A DNA stretch of 64,000 nt, taken from Tuctoria greenei. Lineage: Eukaryota > Streptophyta > Magnoliopsida > Poales > Poaceae. Below are positions 19,687 to 29,890 of this stretch, one piece after another (the first letter of the stretch is position 1; each line of letters starts with the position of its first letter). The position numbers and the translations under genes were made by a program. The notes beneath the pieces were generated by a model that had not been told where the DNA came from, ran no database searches, and worked only from the letters and a program-made list of their open reading frames with translations. The stretch spans positions 168,861,697 through 168,925,696 of the forward strand of contig JAYESD010000004.1 of the NCBI GenBank assembly GCA_036927565.1, in the 5' to 3' direction.

Positions 19687-20583
19687 GGTCCTGACAAGAG
19701 GATTATACAATACATGGATGAGGATTGATGGCAAGGAAATGCATTGAGTAGTTGGAATTTAGGGTTGAGTTCAGTCAAAAACCAGACTTGTCCAATGCTC
19801 AAGTGCGGACTAGTCTGGAGTACAGGACTTATCCGTACTGAGACCGGACTAGTCCGATATTCAACTGCTCAAACCCTAACTAGCAAATCAATGGTGTTTC
19901 TCAATGCAAAAATAGCTCAAGGTAGATGTAATACAACAAGGAGTCATGTATTAACTAGTGGAGCTAAGCAATATGGTCCATAATACAAGAAATCAAAGAT
20001 TCTAGGGTTTTGGAGAAAGTTTAGCAAAATCCTTTGATTCTTGAGGTTGGAGGAGGTTTTGTTGCAGACTAGTCCGTGGACCTCCCTTGCGATGAAGATC
20101 GTTTTCCATGGGGAGTTGAAGAGATTTGGTGGAGAAATCGCCAAATCACCTTGGGGGCGCTCGACTGAGGAGAATGTGAGAAACGTTGTGAGAATGAAGC
20201 AAATTAGGGTTTGGTGGCCCTAGGGTTATGGAGTCAAAAAATCGGACTAGTCCGTGGTCAACCGGACTAGCCCGCACTATTGGATATTTGCGGACTAGTC
20301 TGCAGTGTGCGGACTAGTCCGGATAACCACGGACTAGTCCGTGGTCACCAGAACAGAAGCATTTAGCCTATTCGTATATATTCCAAGGTGCTTACAAAGA
20401 AAATAGGGGGCAAATCACACAAATAATCTTGATGAATATGATCAATAAATATACAACAATCAAGCTATGACCATAATTCACCAAGATCAAGTAATTAACA
20501 TAGTTTTACGGAGATAATAGAGAGAGATGATTTTCATAACACAATGAATAGATTTTGAAGATGGCATACATGTATGCAAGTTT
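19687..20583 (-). other. Leader between pol and extra ORF of copia A, with palindromes
   Basis: This noncoding region has two clusters of the copia palindrome, at about 19785-19855 and 20235-20345, plus a single copy at 20068. Copia B has clusters in the equivalent leader at 38698-38785 and 39160-39320. I see no convincing TATA box here. Confidence 0.7.
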
Positions 20584-23500
20584 TCAAGCCACGTTCTGAG
20601 CATCAAGGATATTTATTTCATTTTGGAGCTCACAAAAATGTTTTTCATCAAGTGGCTTGGTAAATATATCAGCTAGTTGTTTTTTGGTGTTGACATGAGA
20701 AATGGCCATGTCTCCTTTCATTGAGTGGTCTCTCAAAAAGTGATGCCGGATGTCGAGGTGTTTGGTCCTAGAGTGCTCAACAGGGTTATGGGCAATTTTA
20801 ATAGCACTCTCATTATCACAAAGGAGTGGAATACAACTCATATTGTAAATGTAATCCCTTAGAGTTTGTCGCATCTAAAGGAGTTGTGCACAACAACTCC
20901 CGGCTGCAACATACTCCGCTTCGGTCGTGGATAAGGCAATGGAGTTTTGTTTCTTGGAGGACCAAGAAACTAGGGATCTACCTAGGAATTCGCATGTACC
21001 GGAGGTACTTTCTATCTACTTTGCATCCGACATAATCTGCATCAGAGTATCCAATGAGATTGAACTTGGAACCTTTAGGATACCAAAGGCCTAGTTTGGG
21101 TGTATGTAATAATATTGCAAGATTAATTTTACGGCTGTCAAATGACACTCCTTAGGATTGGCTTGAAATCTTGCACACAAACATACACTCAACATAATGT
21201 CAGGCCTAGATGCACATAAATAAAGTAGGGATCCAATCATGGAGCGATATACCTTTTGATCCACGTTTGGTCCGTCTTCATTGAGATCCAAGTGTCCATT
21301 TGTTGCCATGGGAGTCTTTATAGGCTTTGACTTGTCCATTCCAAACTTCTTGAGTATGTCTTGAGTATACTTGGTTTGGCTTATGAACATCCCTTCCTTG
21401 CTTCACTTGGAATCAAGAAATATTTCAATTCACCCATCATAGACATCTCGAATCTATCTGTCATAATTTTACCAAATTCTTGACAAAAGGATTTGTTAGT
21501 TGAGCCAAATATAATATCATCAACTTAAATTTGACATACAAATAGATCATTGTCAAAATGCTTGGTAAATAACGTGTAATTAGCTTTGCTAATCTTAAAT
21601 CCATTTTCAATCAAAAAATCTCTAAGGCACTCATACCAAGCTCTAGGAGCTTGTTTGAGGCCATAGAGAGCCTTACGCAGTTTGAACATGTGGTCGGGGA
21701 ACTCTTGATATTCGAATCCGGGGGGTTGCTCCGCGTACACCTCTTCCTTGATTTGTCCATTGAGAAAGGCGCTTTTCACATCCATTTGATAGAGCTTGAA
21801 ATCATGGTGAGTAGCATATGCAAGTAATATTCTAATCGATTCAAGCCTAGCTATGGGAGCAAAAGTTTCGTTGAAATCCAAACCTTCGACTTGTGAACAA
21901 CCTTTGGCCACAAGTCACGCCTTGTTTCTTGTCACCACCCCGTGTTCGTCTTGCTTGTTGTGGAAGACCCATTTAGTGCCGACGACTTTGAACTTGGGCC
22001 TTTCAGCAAGTTCCCACACCTCGTTCCATTTGAAGTTGTTCAATTCTTCTTGCATTGCCACCACCCAATCTGGATCTTTCAATGCTCTTTAACCCTGTGT
22101 GGTTCCAAAGAGGATACAAACAAGTAATGTTTACAAAAATTAGCAATTCGAGATCTAGTTGTTACTATCTTTTGGATGTCACTGATTATGTTGTCGACGG
22201 GGTGATCTCTTTGGATGCATTGGTGTACTCTTGGATCTGGCACTTGTGGTCTTGAATCCTCATGGTCATATTCTTCTCCACCTAGATGGTTGTCCTCACT
22301 GATTTGTTGGTCACCTTCATCTTCATGAGGCTGATCTTGTGTAGAAGTTCCCCTTTGATCATTTACCTCCACTTGTGGTTCATCTTCTTCATTCGCATTT
22401 GGAGGTGGCGCTTGTGGTCGAACATCGCCCAACACCATTCTTCTCAACGCTTAACATGGAGCTTCTTCTCTATCTAGCACACATTGATCAACTTGCTCTT
22501 CTTGAGCACCGTTAGTTTCATCGAACACTACATCACGTGCTACTTCAATAATTCCGGAGACCTTGCTGAAGACACGACAGGCGTAAGAGCTCGAATCATA
22601 GCCAAGCAAGAAACCTTCATCGGACTTCGAAGCGAACTTTGAAGTCCTAGGCTTCTTGTTCAAAAAATAACATTTAAAACCGAAAACTCAAAAATAGGAA
22701 ATATTTGGCTTGTTACCAGTGAGTAGTTCATATGACGTTTTCTTGAGTAGGCGATGAAGATAGAGTCAGTTTATAGCGTGACAAGCGGTTTTAACCACTT
22801 CAGCCCAAAACCGATCCGAGGTCTTGTACTCATCGAGCATTGTCCTCGCCATCTCGATGATGGTTCGGTTCTTCCTTTCGGCTACTCTGTTCTGTTGAGG
22901 GGAATACGGTACTGAAAATTCATGTTTTATCCCTTTTTCATCTAGGTACTCCTCAACTTGGGTGTTCTTGAACTCCATGCCATTGTCACTTTTTATATTC
23001 TTGATATTTAATGAAAACTCATTTTGGGCACACTTGAAGAACTTCTTGAGGGTTCCTTGAGTTTCTGTCTTGTCGTGCAAAAAGAAAAACCACGTTAAGC
23101 ATGAAAAATCATCAACAAATACTAAACCGTATTTATTACCGCCGATGCTTATGTAAGCAGTTGGACCAAATAGATCCATGTGAAGCAGCTCAGTCTTATC
23201 GTTGTCATCACGTTCTTCGCGGGATGGGGTGCTCCTACTTGCTTCCCAGCTTGGGACGTGCTACAAGGCCTGTCTTTCTCAAAAACAACATCCTTCAAAC
23301 CTCGGATGTGATTGCCCTTGAGGAGTTTTTGAAGATTCCTCATACCAACATGTGCTAGCCATCTATGCCACAGCCAACCCATGTTGGTCTTTGCAATCAA
23401 GCATGTATCAAGTTCAACTTTATCTTTGTTGAAGTCAACAAGATAAAGCTTTCCCTTTAACACACCCTTGAATGCAACCGAGTCATCACTCCTTCTAGAG

Positions 23501-23800
23501 ACGGTCACACCCTCATTATGAACAAGCAATTATAACCCTTGTCACATAATTGAGATACGAACAGAAGGTTATAATCTAAGGAATCGACATGTAAAACATG
23601 AGAAAGAGTGTGTTGAGGCAAAATCGCAATTTTACCGGTACCGAGCACCCTACCTTGACCGTTATCGCCAAAATAGATGCCTTCGCTTGGATCTTCATTT
23701 ATTTCATGTTAACTGAACATCCTTCTTTCTCCGGTCATGTGTTTGGTGCATCCACTATCTAGCACCCATTTTGCTCCACCGGAGGAGTAGGCTCGCAAAA
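20584..23800 (-). pseudogene. pol: Copia A pol: protease, integrase, reverse transcriptase, RNase H
   Basis: Minus-strand segments follow the Ty1/copia order. Protease remains lie near 23780-23650. The gag-pre-integrase H/H/C/C region follows (WLWHRWLAHVGMRNLQKLL, CSTSQAGKQVG). The integrase core (22766-23179) has DLFGPTAYISIGGNKYG, KSDNGMEFKN and PYSPQQNRVAERKN. RT (21091-21911) has KLYQMDVKSAFLNG, and the stretch expected to carry the YVDD motif is broken by a stop near 21525. RNase H ends at 20584 (PLLCDNESAIKIAHNP, KQLADIFTKPLD). Many stops and frameshifts occur, for example near 21400, 21525, 21920, 22450, 22690, 22765 and 23530. In life it would process, copy and integrate the element. 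Confidence 0.88.
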
Positions 23801-23805
23801 ACAAA

Positions 23806-26147
23806 TTACGCCTTGGTTTTAGGTACCCAAGCTTGCTTGGGTCCTTTGAGGTTAGTCACAAGTGATTTGGGCACCCACATATGAGACTTGGTGTTCCCAT
23901 GGCGTGGCCAAACATGTTTAACATAAACTCTACCAAGATTACTCTTCATGAGAACATATGATGCGTCAAAGGTTCTAAACAATAGTTGTTTTCCATATGT
24001 GTTAACATATTTGGACTTATCAACATTATTATGCTTTCTAGCTTGAGAGAAGTTTCCTTTGACAAAAGCAATGCGTTCCTTGTTATTCTTGTGGCTTCTA
24101 GTATTTTGCTTTTCACCATAAGAATACCCAATGCCATATTTGACATTAGGAGGTCTTGTGGCCAAGTATGCACTGCATACATACTTGAGCTTCTCCTTGT
24201 CAAATATGCCACTTCAGGAAGGATGCTTGTCCTTTGTCAAGTATGACTTCTCCTTCAAATTAGTGTCAATTTTAGCATATGCACAAGTAATAGTAGTTTT
24301 AGATTTTAAGTGTTGAGAAGGTGAGCTTGAAGAGGATGAAGGGTCACATTGCTTGAGTGACTCAACTTGTACCTCAAGGATCTTGTTAGCTTTGGTTAAG
24401 TTAGCAAGTTCATCCTTGATGATTATATTTGAGTTGCTTAACTTCAAGCAAGCTTCCTTGCTTGAAGCTAACTCAAGTTCTAGTGAATTGTTTTGCTCCT
24501 TTTCAAGTTCAAGGAGCTTTTTGATCTTAAGATATTCCTCCTTTTGAAGTATGATCATATCTTCTTGGCGATCAACAGGCTCCTCCTTATCAACAAGCTT
24601 ATCCATCAAGAATTTCATTTTAGCAGCAATTTTCTTATCCAAGCCAACAAACATATCTTCATCATCACTAGAAGTATCACTATCACTAGAGAAAGAATGT
24701 GAAGAGGAAGATTTAGTTGTTACCTTTCTTTTACCTTCTTTCTCCATTAGACATGTGTTTTCGTGGTCCTTCCATGCGCCCATGGTTGGGAAGAGGGTGG
24801 ATTTCTTGGTTGTCTTCTTGATGGCTATGCTAGCCATCTCCTCTTCCTCTTCGGATGAGGACTCATCATTGGAGTCCCATTCATTTCCTAGGTGCGCCTG
24901 TCCAATTTGCTTTTTCTTCTTGAACATCTTCTTGGGTTGAGGCTTTGTATCCTTGGTCTTCTTCTTGTTTTCTTCATAAGGACAATCAATTATAAAGTGA
25001 TCATATTCACCACAGTTATAGCAAGCGCACCTCAATTTTGGTCTTGATTTGTCTTTGTGTCTTCCTTCATTTGATCTACCACCTTGTCTTCTTTTCATCA
25101 TATTCTTTAATTTCTTCATAAATAGGATCATATCTTTTTAATCGATGTCACTGCTTTCATCATCGCCGTTATCTTCTTCTTGAGCTTCTCGAGTCTCTCT
25201 TGACATTGGCTTTCAAGTGGACTTCAAAGCGACTCCTTTCTTCTTTGCCGAAGTAAGGTCAGCAATCTCTTTAGCATGCTTTGCTTGTTTCTCCATCATC
25301 TCAAAATTGATAATCTTTCCAAGCAATTCATCCGGGGTCATTTTCTGATACCCGAGGCTTTCTCTAATCATCGAACATAGGGTTACGTTGCGAGGCATGA
25401 AGGCTCTGAGAATGAGCTTCACCACCTCATGATCATTCCACTTCTTGCTTCCATATGCTCGAACTTTGTTGATGAGATTCTTCAACTGATTGTACATGTC
25501 TAGTGGTGACTCATCTTCTTCTATGGCAAATCTGCCCATTTCGCTTTCGATCATTTCAATCTTGGCTTCTCGCACATGACGATCACCTTCATGTGCAGTT
25601 TGTAATGTGTCCCATATCTCTTTTGCAATTTTGAGTCCATCCACCTTGGTGAACTTGTCTTGACTCAATGATGAAGTTATGACAGCTGCAGCTTGAGCGT
25701 TCTGATGAATAGCTTGCTCTTGACTTGGTGTGATCTCTTCATTGTCATCCGGGATATCTATCCCTGTACATACTATATGCCAGAAGCTAGGATTAAGTTA
25801 TATGAGATGCATTTTCATATTTTGCCTCCACATTGAATAATCATTGCCATCAAAGCATGGGGCTTTCCATAGAGGAATAAACAAGTAATGATTATTGTTT
25901 GAATTTAATCAATCATAGTTAAAAGGATATCGGGAGTAGTCGGTGTGACTACTCGCCTTCTTCTTTTTCTCATCCTCGATCTTTATCTTCCCTTTAGAGA
26001 GTGCCTTTTCCTTAAAAGCGCCTTAAGTTCAAGCATCTCCTCATCATCATCCTGGATGGCGTCGAGGAGCTTCTCCAACTTTTGAGTCTTTTCATCTTCA
26101 ATCTTCTCTTGGTTGAAGTTCTTGTGCGCATCCTTAATGTCCGACAT
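23806..26147 (-). pseudogene. gag: Copia A gag
   Basis: The likely start is ATG at 26147 (MSDIKDAHKN). The UBN2-type capsid region (25213-25668) has FAIEEDESPLDMYNQLKNLI and DHEVVKLILRAFMPRNVTLC. The zinc knuckle CYNCGEYDHFIIDC follows near 25020. A long acidic and Ser-rich, coiled-coil-like tail ends at TAA near 23806 (GPKQAWVPKTKA). Stops are at about 25935, 25800, 25210, 25140 and 24210. The region matching the palindrome-coded TSP repeats of copia B and C is replaced here by a short Asn/Lys stretch without palindromes (near 24000). Confidence 0.85.
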
Positions 26148-26181
26148 CTTCTCTTTGAGTGATTAGTCTCTTTTGAATAGC

Positions 26182-26198
26182 CTTGCTCTGATATCAAT
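26182..26198 (-). other. Primer binding site of copia A
   Basis: The minus strand reads TGATATCAGAGCAAG just inside the 5' LTR, one base from the standard TGGTATCAGAGC complementary to the 3' end of initiator Met tRNA. Confidence 0.8.
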
Positions 26199-27683
26199 TG
26201 AATGTATACTAGAGGGGGGGGGGGGGGTGAATAGGCTTTTTGAACTTTTGTCGGAACCTGAAACACTTAGAAACCTAATCAAACACAGAGAAATCGGACT
26301 AGTCCGGTAGGATGCGGACTTGTCCGGTGTGTGCGAACTAGATCGATCAAGTTTGATCGATGATTTCGATCCAAGTACTCTATGAAGTGGAAATTGAGTT
26401 GTAACTAGAGTGTATTGCTTCAATGAAACTAGATATGGCACAAGTTAACTTTAGTTTCAAAGTTTTAATGTAAGTTGAACAAGATCGAGCAAACCCTAGA
26501 TTGCAATGAATAGTAAGAACAAAAGTAAAGACACAATGATTTTATCCCGTGGTTCGATTCCATAGAGGAAATCTACATCGACGTTGTGGAGTCCACGGAG
26601 GACCGGGTCTTCACCAACCCTACCCTCGTCGAATCGCCACGAAGGCCGATTCGCTTCCAGTAATCACAAAAGGGGGTAAATAACCGTGTTCAAGGGGCCT
26701 TCTCACAAGTTGAGGGCTCCCCAAGGTTTACAACTGAAAACACCACCAAACACACTCAAAAGATATGCAATAAAACAGCGAGAGTGTGTGAGAGATTCAA
26801 ACCCAAGAGCTGAAGATGTGAAGAACGTGTCTCTCCTTTGATCTATGGTTAATCCTCAAGGATTTGATCTTTCTTTCGTTGGATTGTGCGAAGAGACGTG
26901 TTTTCTAGGCTCTTGGAAGGTGTGAAGGCGCAGGGGGTCGAGAGTGCTCATAGTAGGGCCGTACACCTCTATTTATACTAGGGTTTCCAAAGGTTACTAT
27001 TAGGGTTTACAAAGTCCGGACTAGTCTGTGGTGGACTCCAGACTAGTCCGGTGTGCGGCGTGTGGGAAATCCTAAGTGTCCTAAATTATCGAACATGTCC
27101 GGCAACTGGCGGACTAGTCCGATTTTGTCTTTGGAGATGTTCGGACTAGTCCGGCACATATCAGACTAGTTCGGCGTGGTGAATCCCTTAGTGAATTGTG
27201 GACAAGTCCTAACAAGTCCAAAATTTGGGTAACTTGTCCGAATTTGGTCCGTTAGGGTTTCGAACTAGTCTGTGGAATATTGGACTTGTCCGATGTTGAT
27301 TAGAGGTATTATCTGACTAGTCGGACTTTATCGGACTAGTCCGTTGCGGACAAGTCCGCACTGGGAGGACTTGTCCGATCCTGGATAGAGAGATTATCGG
27401 GCTAGTGCGGGGAACATCGGACTAGTCCATACCTGTGTAAACTTGTGCAGTGAGAGTGCTTTATTTTGCTCGAGCTCGTGGGGTGTGTTTCTCCAACACA
27501 CTTCATACACAAAAGAGTATTCGATTCATCTCTTGAGCTCTTTTCAACTTGATTCCTCACTCTCCTTTCTTTTTGCGCTTTCTTCATAATTTTATTAAAA
27601 CCTGCGCTCATCTCAACAATTTGGTGAGGATCTCATTTGTTTGTCATAAATCAACCAAAACCCACAAGGGATACCTAGATGCA
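26199..27683 (-). repeat. 5' LTR of copia A
   Basis: Length 1485 bp, with the same termini as the 3' LTR. It carries a run of 16 G at about 26214-26229, the TATA box at 26969-26977 and a palindrome array at 27015-27430, again just upstream of the TATA box. By eye the two LTRs differ by scattered substitutions and several small indels, which suggests an old insertion. Confidence 0.88.
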
Positions 27684-29012
27684 CTTTCACCTCGGCAACC
27701 TGGAGTTGCAGCAGCCGCAGCAAAAGGTGGGCCGGTCGACAACTTTTCTTGCCGTTGGTCTTCTTCTTCTTCTTCTTCTTCTTCTTCTTTCCACTACTGG
27801 AGGTAGTGGCTTCAGCCTTGGAGGACTTCTTGTTGACCTCTGGATCCGGATTGAAGTGCATCTCACGGCCCTCTGCAGCTCTGGCACATTTGTCAGCTAG
27901 GCTGAAGAGGTTCGTGATGCTAGTGACTTCTTTTGTCTCCATCTTCTCCATCATCTTCTTATCCCGGACGCCCTGTATGAATGTGATAATAACGGAAGCG
28001 TTCGAGATAGAAGGGATGGTATTGCGTATCTGAGAGAATCGTTGAATAAAGGATCGCAACAACTCTCCCGATTTTCGCTGAACAACAAAAAGGTCCAGTT
28101 AAGTGCCAGGTCGGGTGCAGGAGCTCCCGAAGTTGGCGGTGAACTGTTGCCATAACTCTGCCCGACTGTTGATGGAGTCTTGCGGGAGGCTCATGAACCA
28201 GGATCTAGCAGTCCCAGTCAGACCCACAGGGAAATAATTGGCCATCACAGCCTCATTGCCCCCCGCCGCAAGGATAGCTGTGGAGTAGATTTGAAGGAAT
28301 TTGGCGGGGTTGACAGTTCCGTCAAATTTTTCTGGCAAGTGAGGTTGAAACTTCTGTGGCCATCTGACCATGCGTAGATGCATAGCCAGGGCAGAACATC
28401 CTCCTCCTACTCCCACAGGAGTCGGGTTGTCCCAAGCTTCTCGCCTCTCGCGAGCACGCTCGAAGTGGACGCATCCGTCCTACTGTCGGTAACGGCGATC
28501 AAGCTCCAACTGCAGGTCATGCATCGAAAGTCTTGATGTAGTGTGGGTCCGATGTGCCCCAGAGGGCAGCGAAGTCACCTGTTGGGACACAGCATGTCTC
28601 CTGTGCTGTGAAGCTTGCAGACCAAGTCTTCTTGACAAGATCCGACACTATGAAGGTGCCTGCCCTGAAGGAGCTGGTTGCTGATGCCATCGGCTGCAGC
28701 TGCGACAAGATGTTCAACATCAGCCCTCCACTGCTCCATCGCACCGTGAGGTACTCCTGGAGGTGGTGGATATTGGAGTAGAGTACGCGCAGCAACAAGT
28801 GCATGCTCAGGATTGTTATTTGTCGATGCCGTGATCGATGTGAGTACTCCATCCTGCTGTCCAACATTGTTTGCCAGAACAGACAGTGGTGGTGGTGGCA
28901 TGACGCCCACCGGGACAACATCGGTTGTTGGCTGTTGAATGTTGGGGGGATTCCCTCCAGTAGGCTACTCATCGTTGTTGCCGTTTGACGATCCTGCAGT
29001 GGAGTTCACCAT
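27684..29012 (-). pseudogene. gag: Gag of Tat element G1, 3' truncated
   Basis: The start is ATG at 29012 (MVNSTAGSSNG), 36 bases inside the LTR end. The frame has an early stop near 28967 and a second lesion near 28575. The capsid-like region (28099-28416, continuing in another frame to 27613) reads FDGTVNPAKFLQIYSTAILA, ARSWFMSLPQDSI, SFIQRFSQIRNTIP and FSLADKCARAAEGREMHF, typical of Tat gag. A poly-lysine tract encoded by an (AAG)n run lies near 27757-27790. The gene stops abruptly at 27683 where the copia A 5' LTR begins. Confidence 0.82.
27757..27790 (+). repeat. (TTC)n microsatellite
   Basis: About eleven consecutive CTT/TTC triplets lie inside the gag region, coding for lysines on the minus strand. 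Confidence 0.9.
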
Positions 29013-29027
29013 CTTGAAATCTCAGGC

Positions 29028-29048
29028 GCCCCTACCTAGCGCGCCAAA
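29028..29048 (-). other. Primer binding site of Tat G1
   Basis: The minus strand after the LTR end reads TTTGGCGCGCTAGGTAGGGG. The same site follows the LTR of G2 (32798-32818, TTTGGCGCGCCAGG). It differs from the Met tRNA site of the copia and chromovirus elements. I did not assign the tRNA. Confidence 0.65.
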
Positions 29049-29890
29049 TGTCAAAGCGTACGAATGACACTTTCCCCGGTACTACTAAATTGTAGCTCGT
29101 TGAGGTTCTTGTATTGGTTTGGACGTGAGGAGATTCAAGACAAGATGGTGATACAATAGATTTACGTGGTTCGGGCCGCCTGAGCGTAATACCCTACTCC
29201 ATGGGGTGTGTGTGTTGTTGAATTAGGGATCGCTGGTGCTTGCGTGCGTATCCACTTCGTCCTCTTGTATCCTGCAGCACAGTCCCTTTCATAGACTAAA
29301 GGATGGCTATTACATGAGTTGCCTTGCCCGACATGTGGCCCCGACGGTTATTATTGCCTAATACAAAATTAAGTGTGTTTAAGCACCTAATAGCGTGATA
29401 ATGCGCCTTAATGGTTGTGTTACTGGTATTAATGGTCTTCTAATCGTGCGCCATTCATATTGTATTAATGGAACATAATCAGGCCTTGTAACTGTAGTAA
29501 GCACTGTCCCTTGAATGTTCGTGTCGTTGGAGATACGTTAGTATTCCCGCTGGTGTCGTAGGTCCAGAGGCTCAACACGTGGTAGATCTGGAGCTTCCCC
29601 TCGTGGGGAGGTAGGTCTGGAGCCGCTACACACATGGTGGCACTGGAGCTTCCCTCTACTGGAGATTAGGTCCGGGTCACTGTACACGTGTCAAGCATGG
29701 AGTTAACCTATGTAGGGAGTTTAGCTTCGGTCTTATATTACACGTGGTAGTGCTGGATCTACCCATATGAAGGAGGTGGGTACAGTGCCGTGTGACACGT
29801 GGGGCCTATGGAGGTCTTCAACTTTGATAGGTGAAACTCCCTTTCACTTCTTGCGGTATCATGGGGTACCCGATACGCAGGGTACCGACA
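29049..29890 (-). repeat. 5' LTR of Tat element G1
   Basis: On the minus strand it starts TGTCGGTACCCTGCG at 29890 and ends at 29049, next to a primer binding site and gag, so it acts as a 5' LTR. The length is 842 bp. The conserved Tat LTR block is at 29161-29206. The TATA position is degraded (TATGAAAG near 29290). Its outer edge directly abuts the RNase H coding sequence of G2. Confidence 0.85.

Larger units (their letters stand above)
16126..27683 (-). mobile_element. SIRE/Opie-like Ty1/copia element, LTR to LTR (copia A)
   Basis: Two LTRs of the same family bound an internal region with gag, pol and a third ORF, all on the minus strand. The primer binding site matches initiator Met tRNA with one change. 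The long gag with a Ser-rich coiled-coil tail and the pol motifs (MRNLQKLLKGNHIRGLKDVV) are typical of the SIRE/Maximus (Opie, Ji) lineage of grasses. Flanking bases are CCCCG on the left and CTTTC on the right, so there is no target site duplication. The coding regions contain many stops. Confidence 0.92.
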
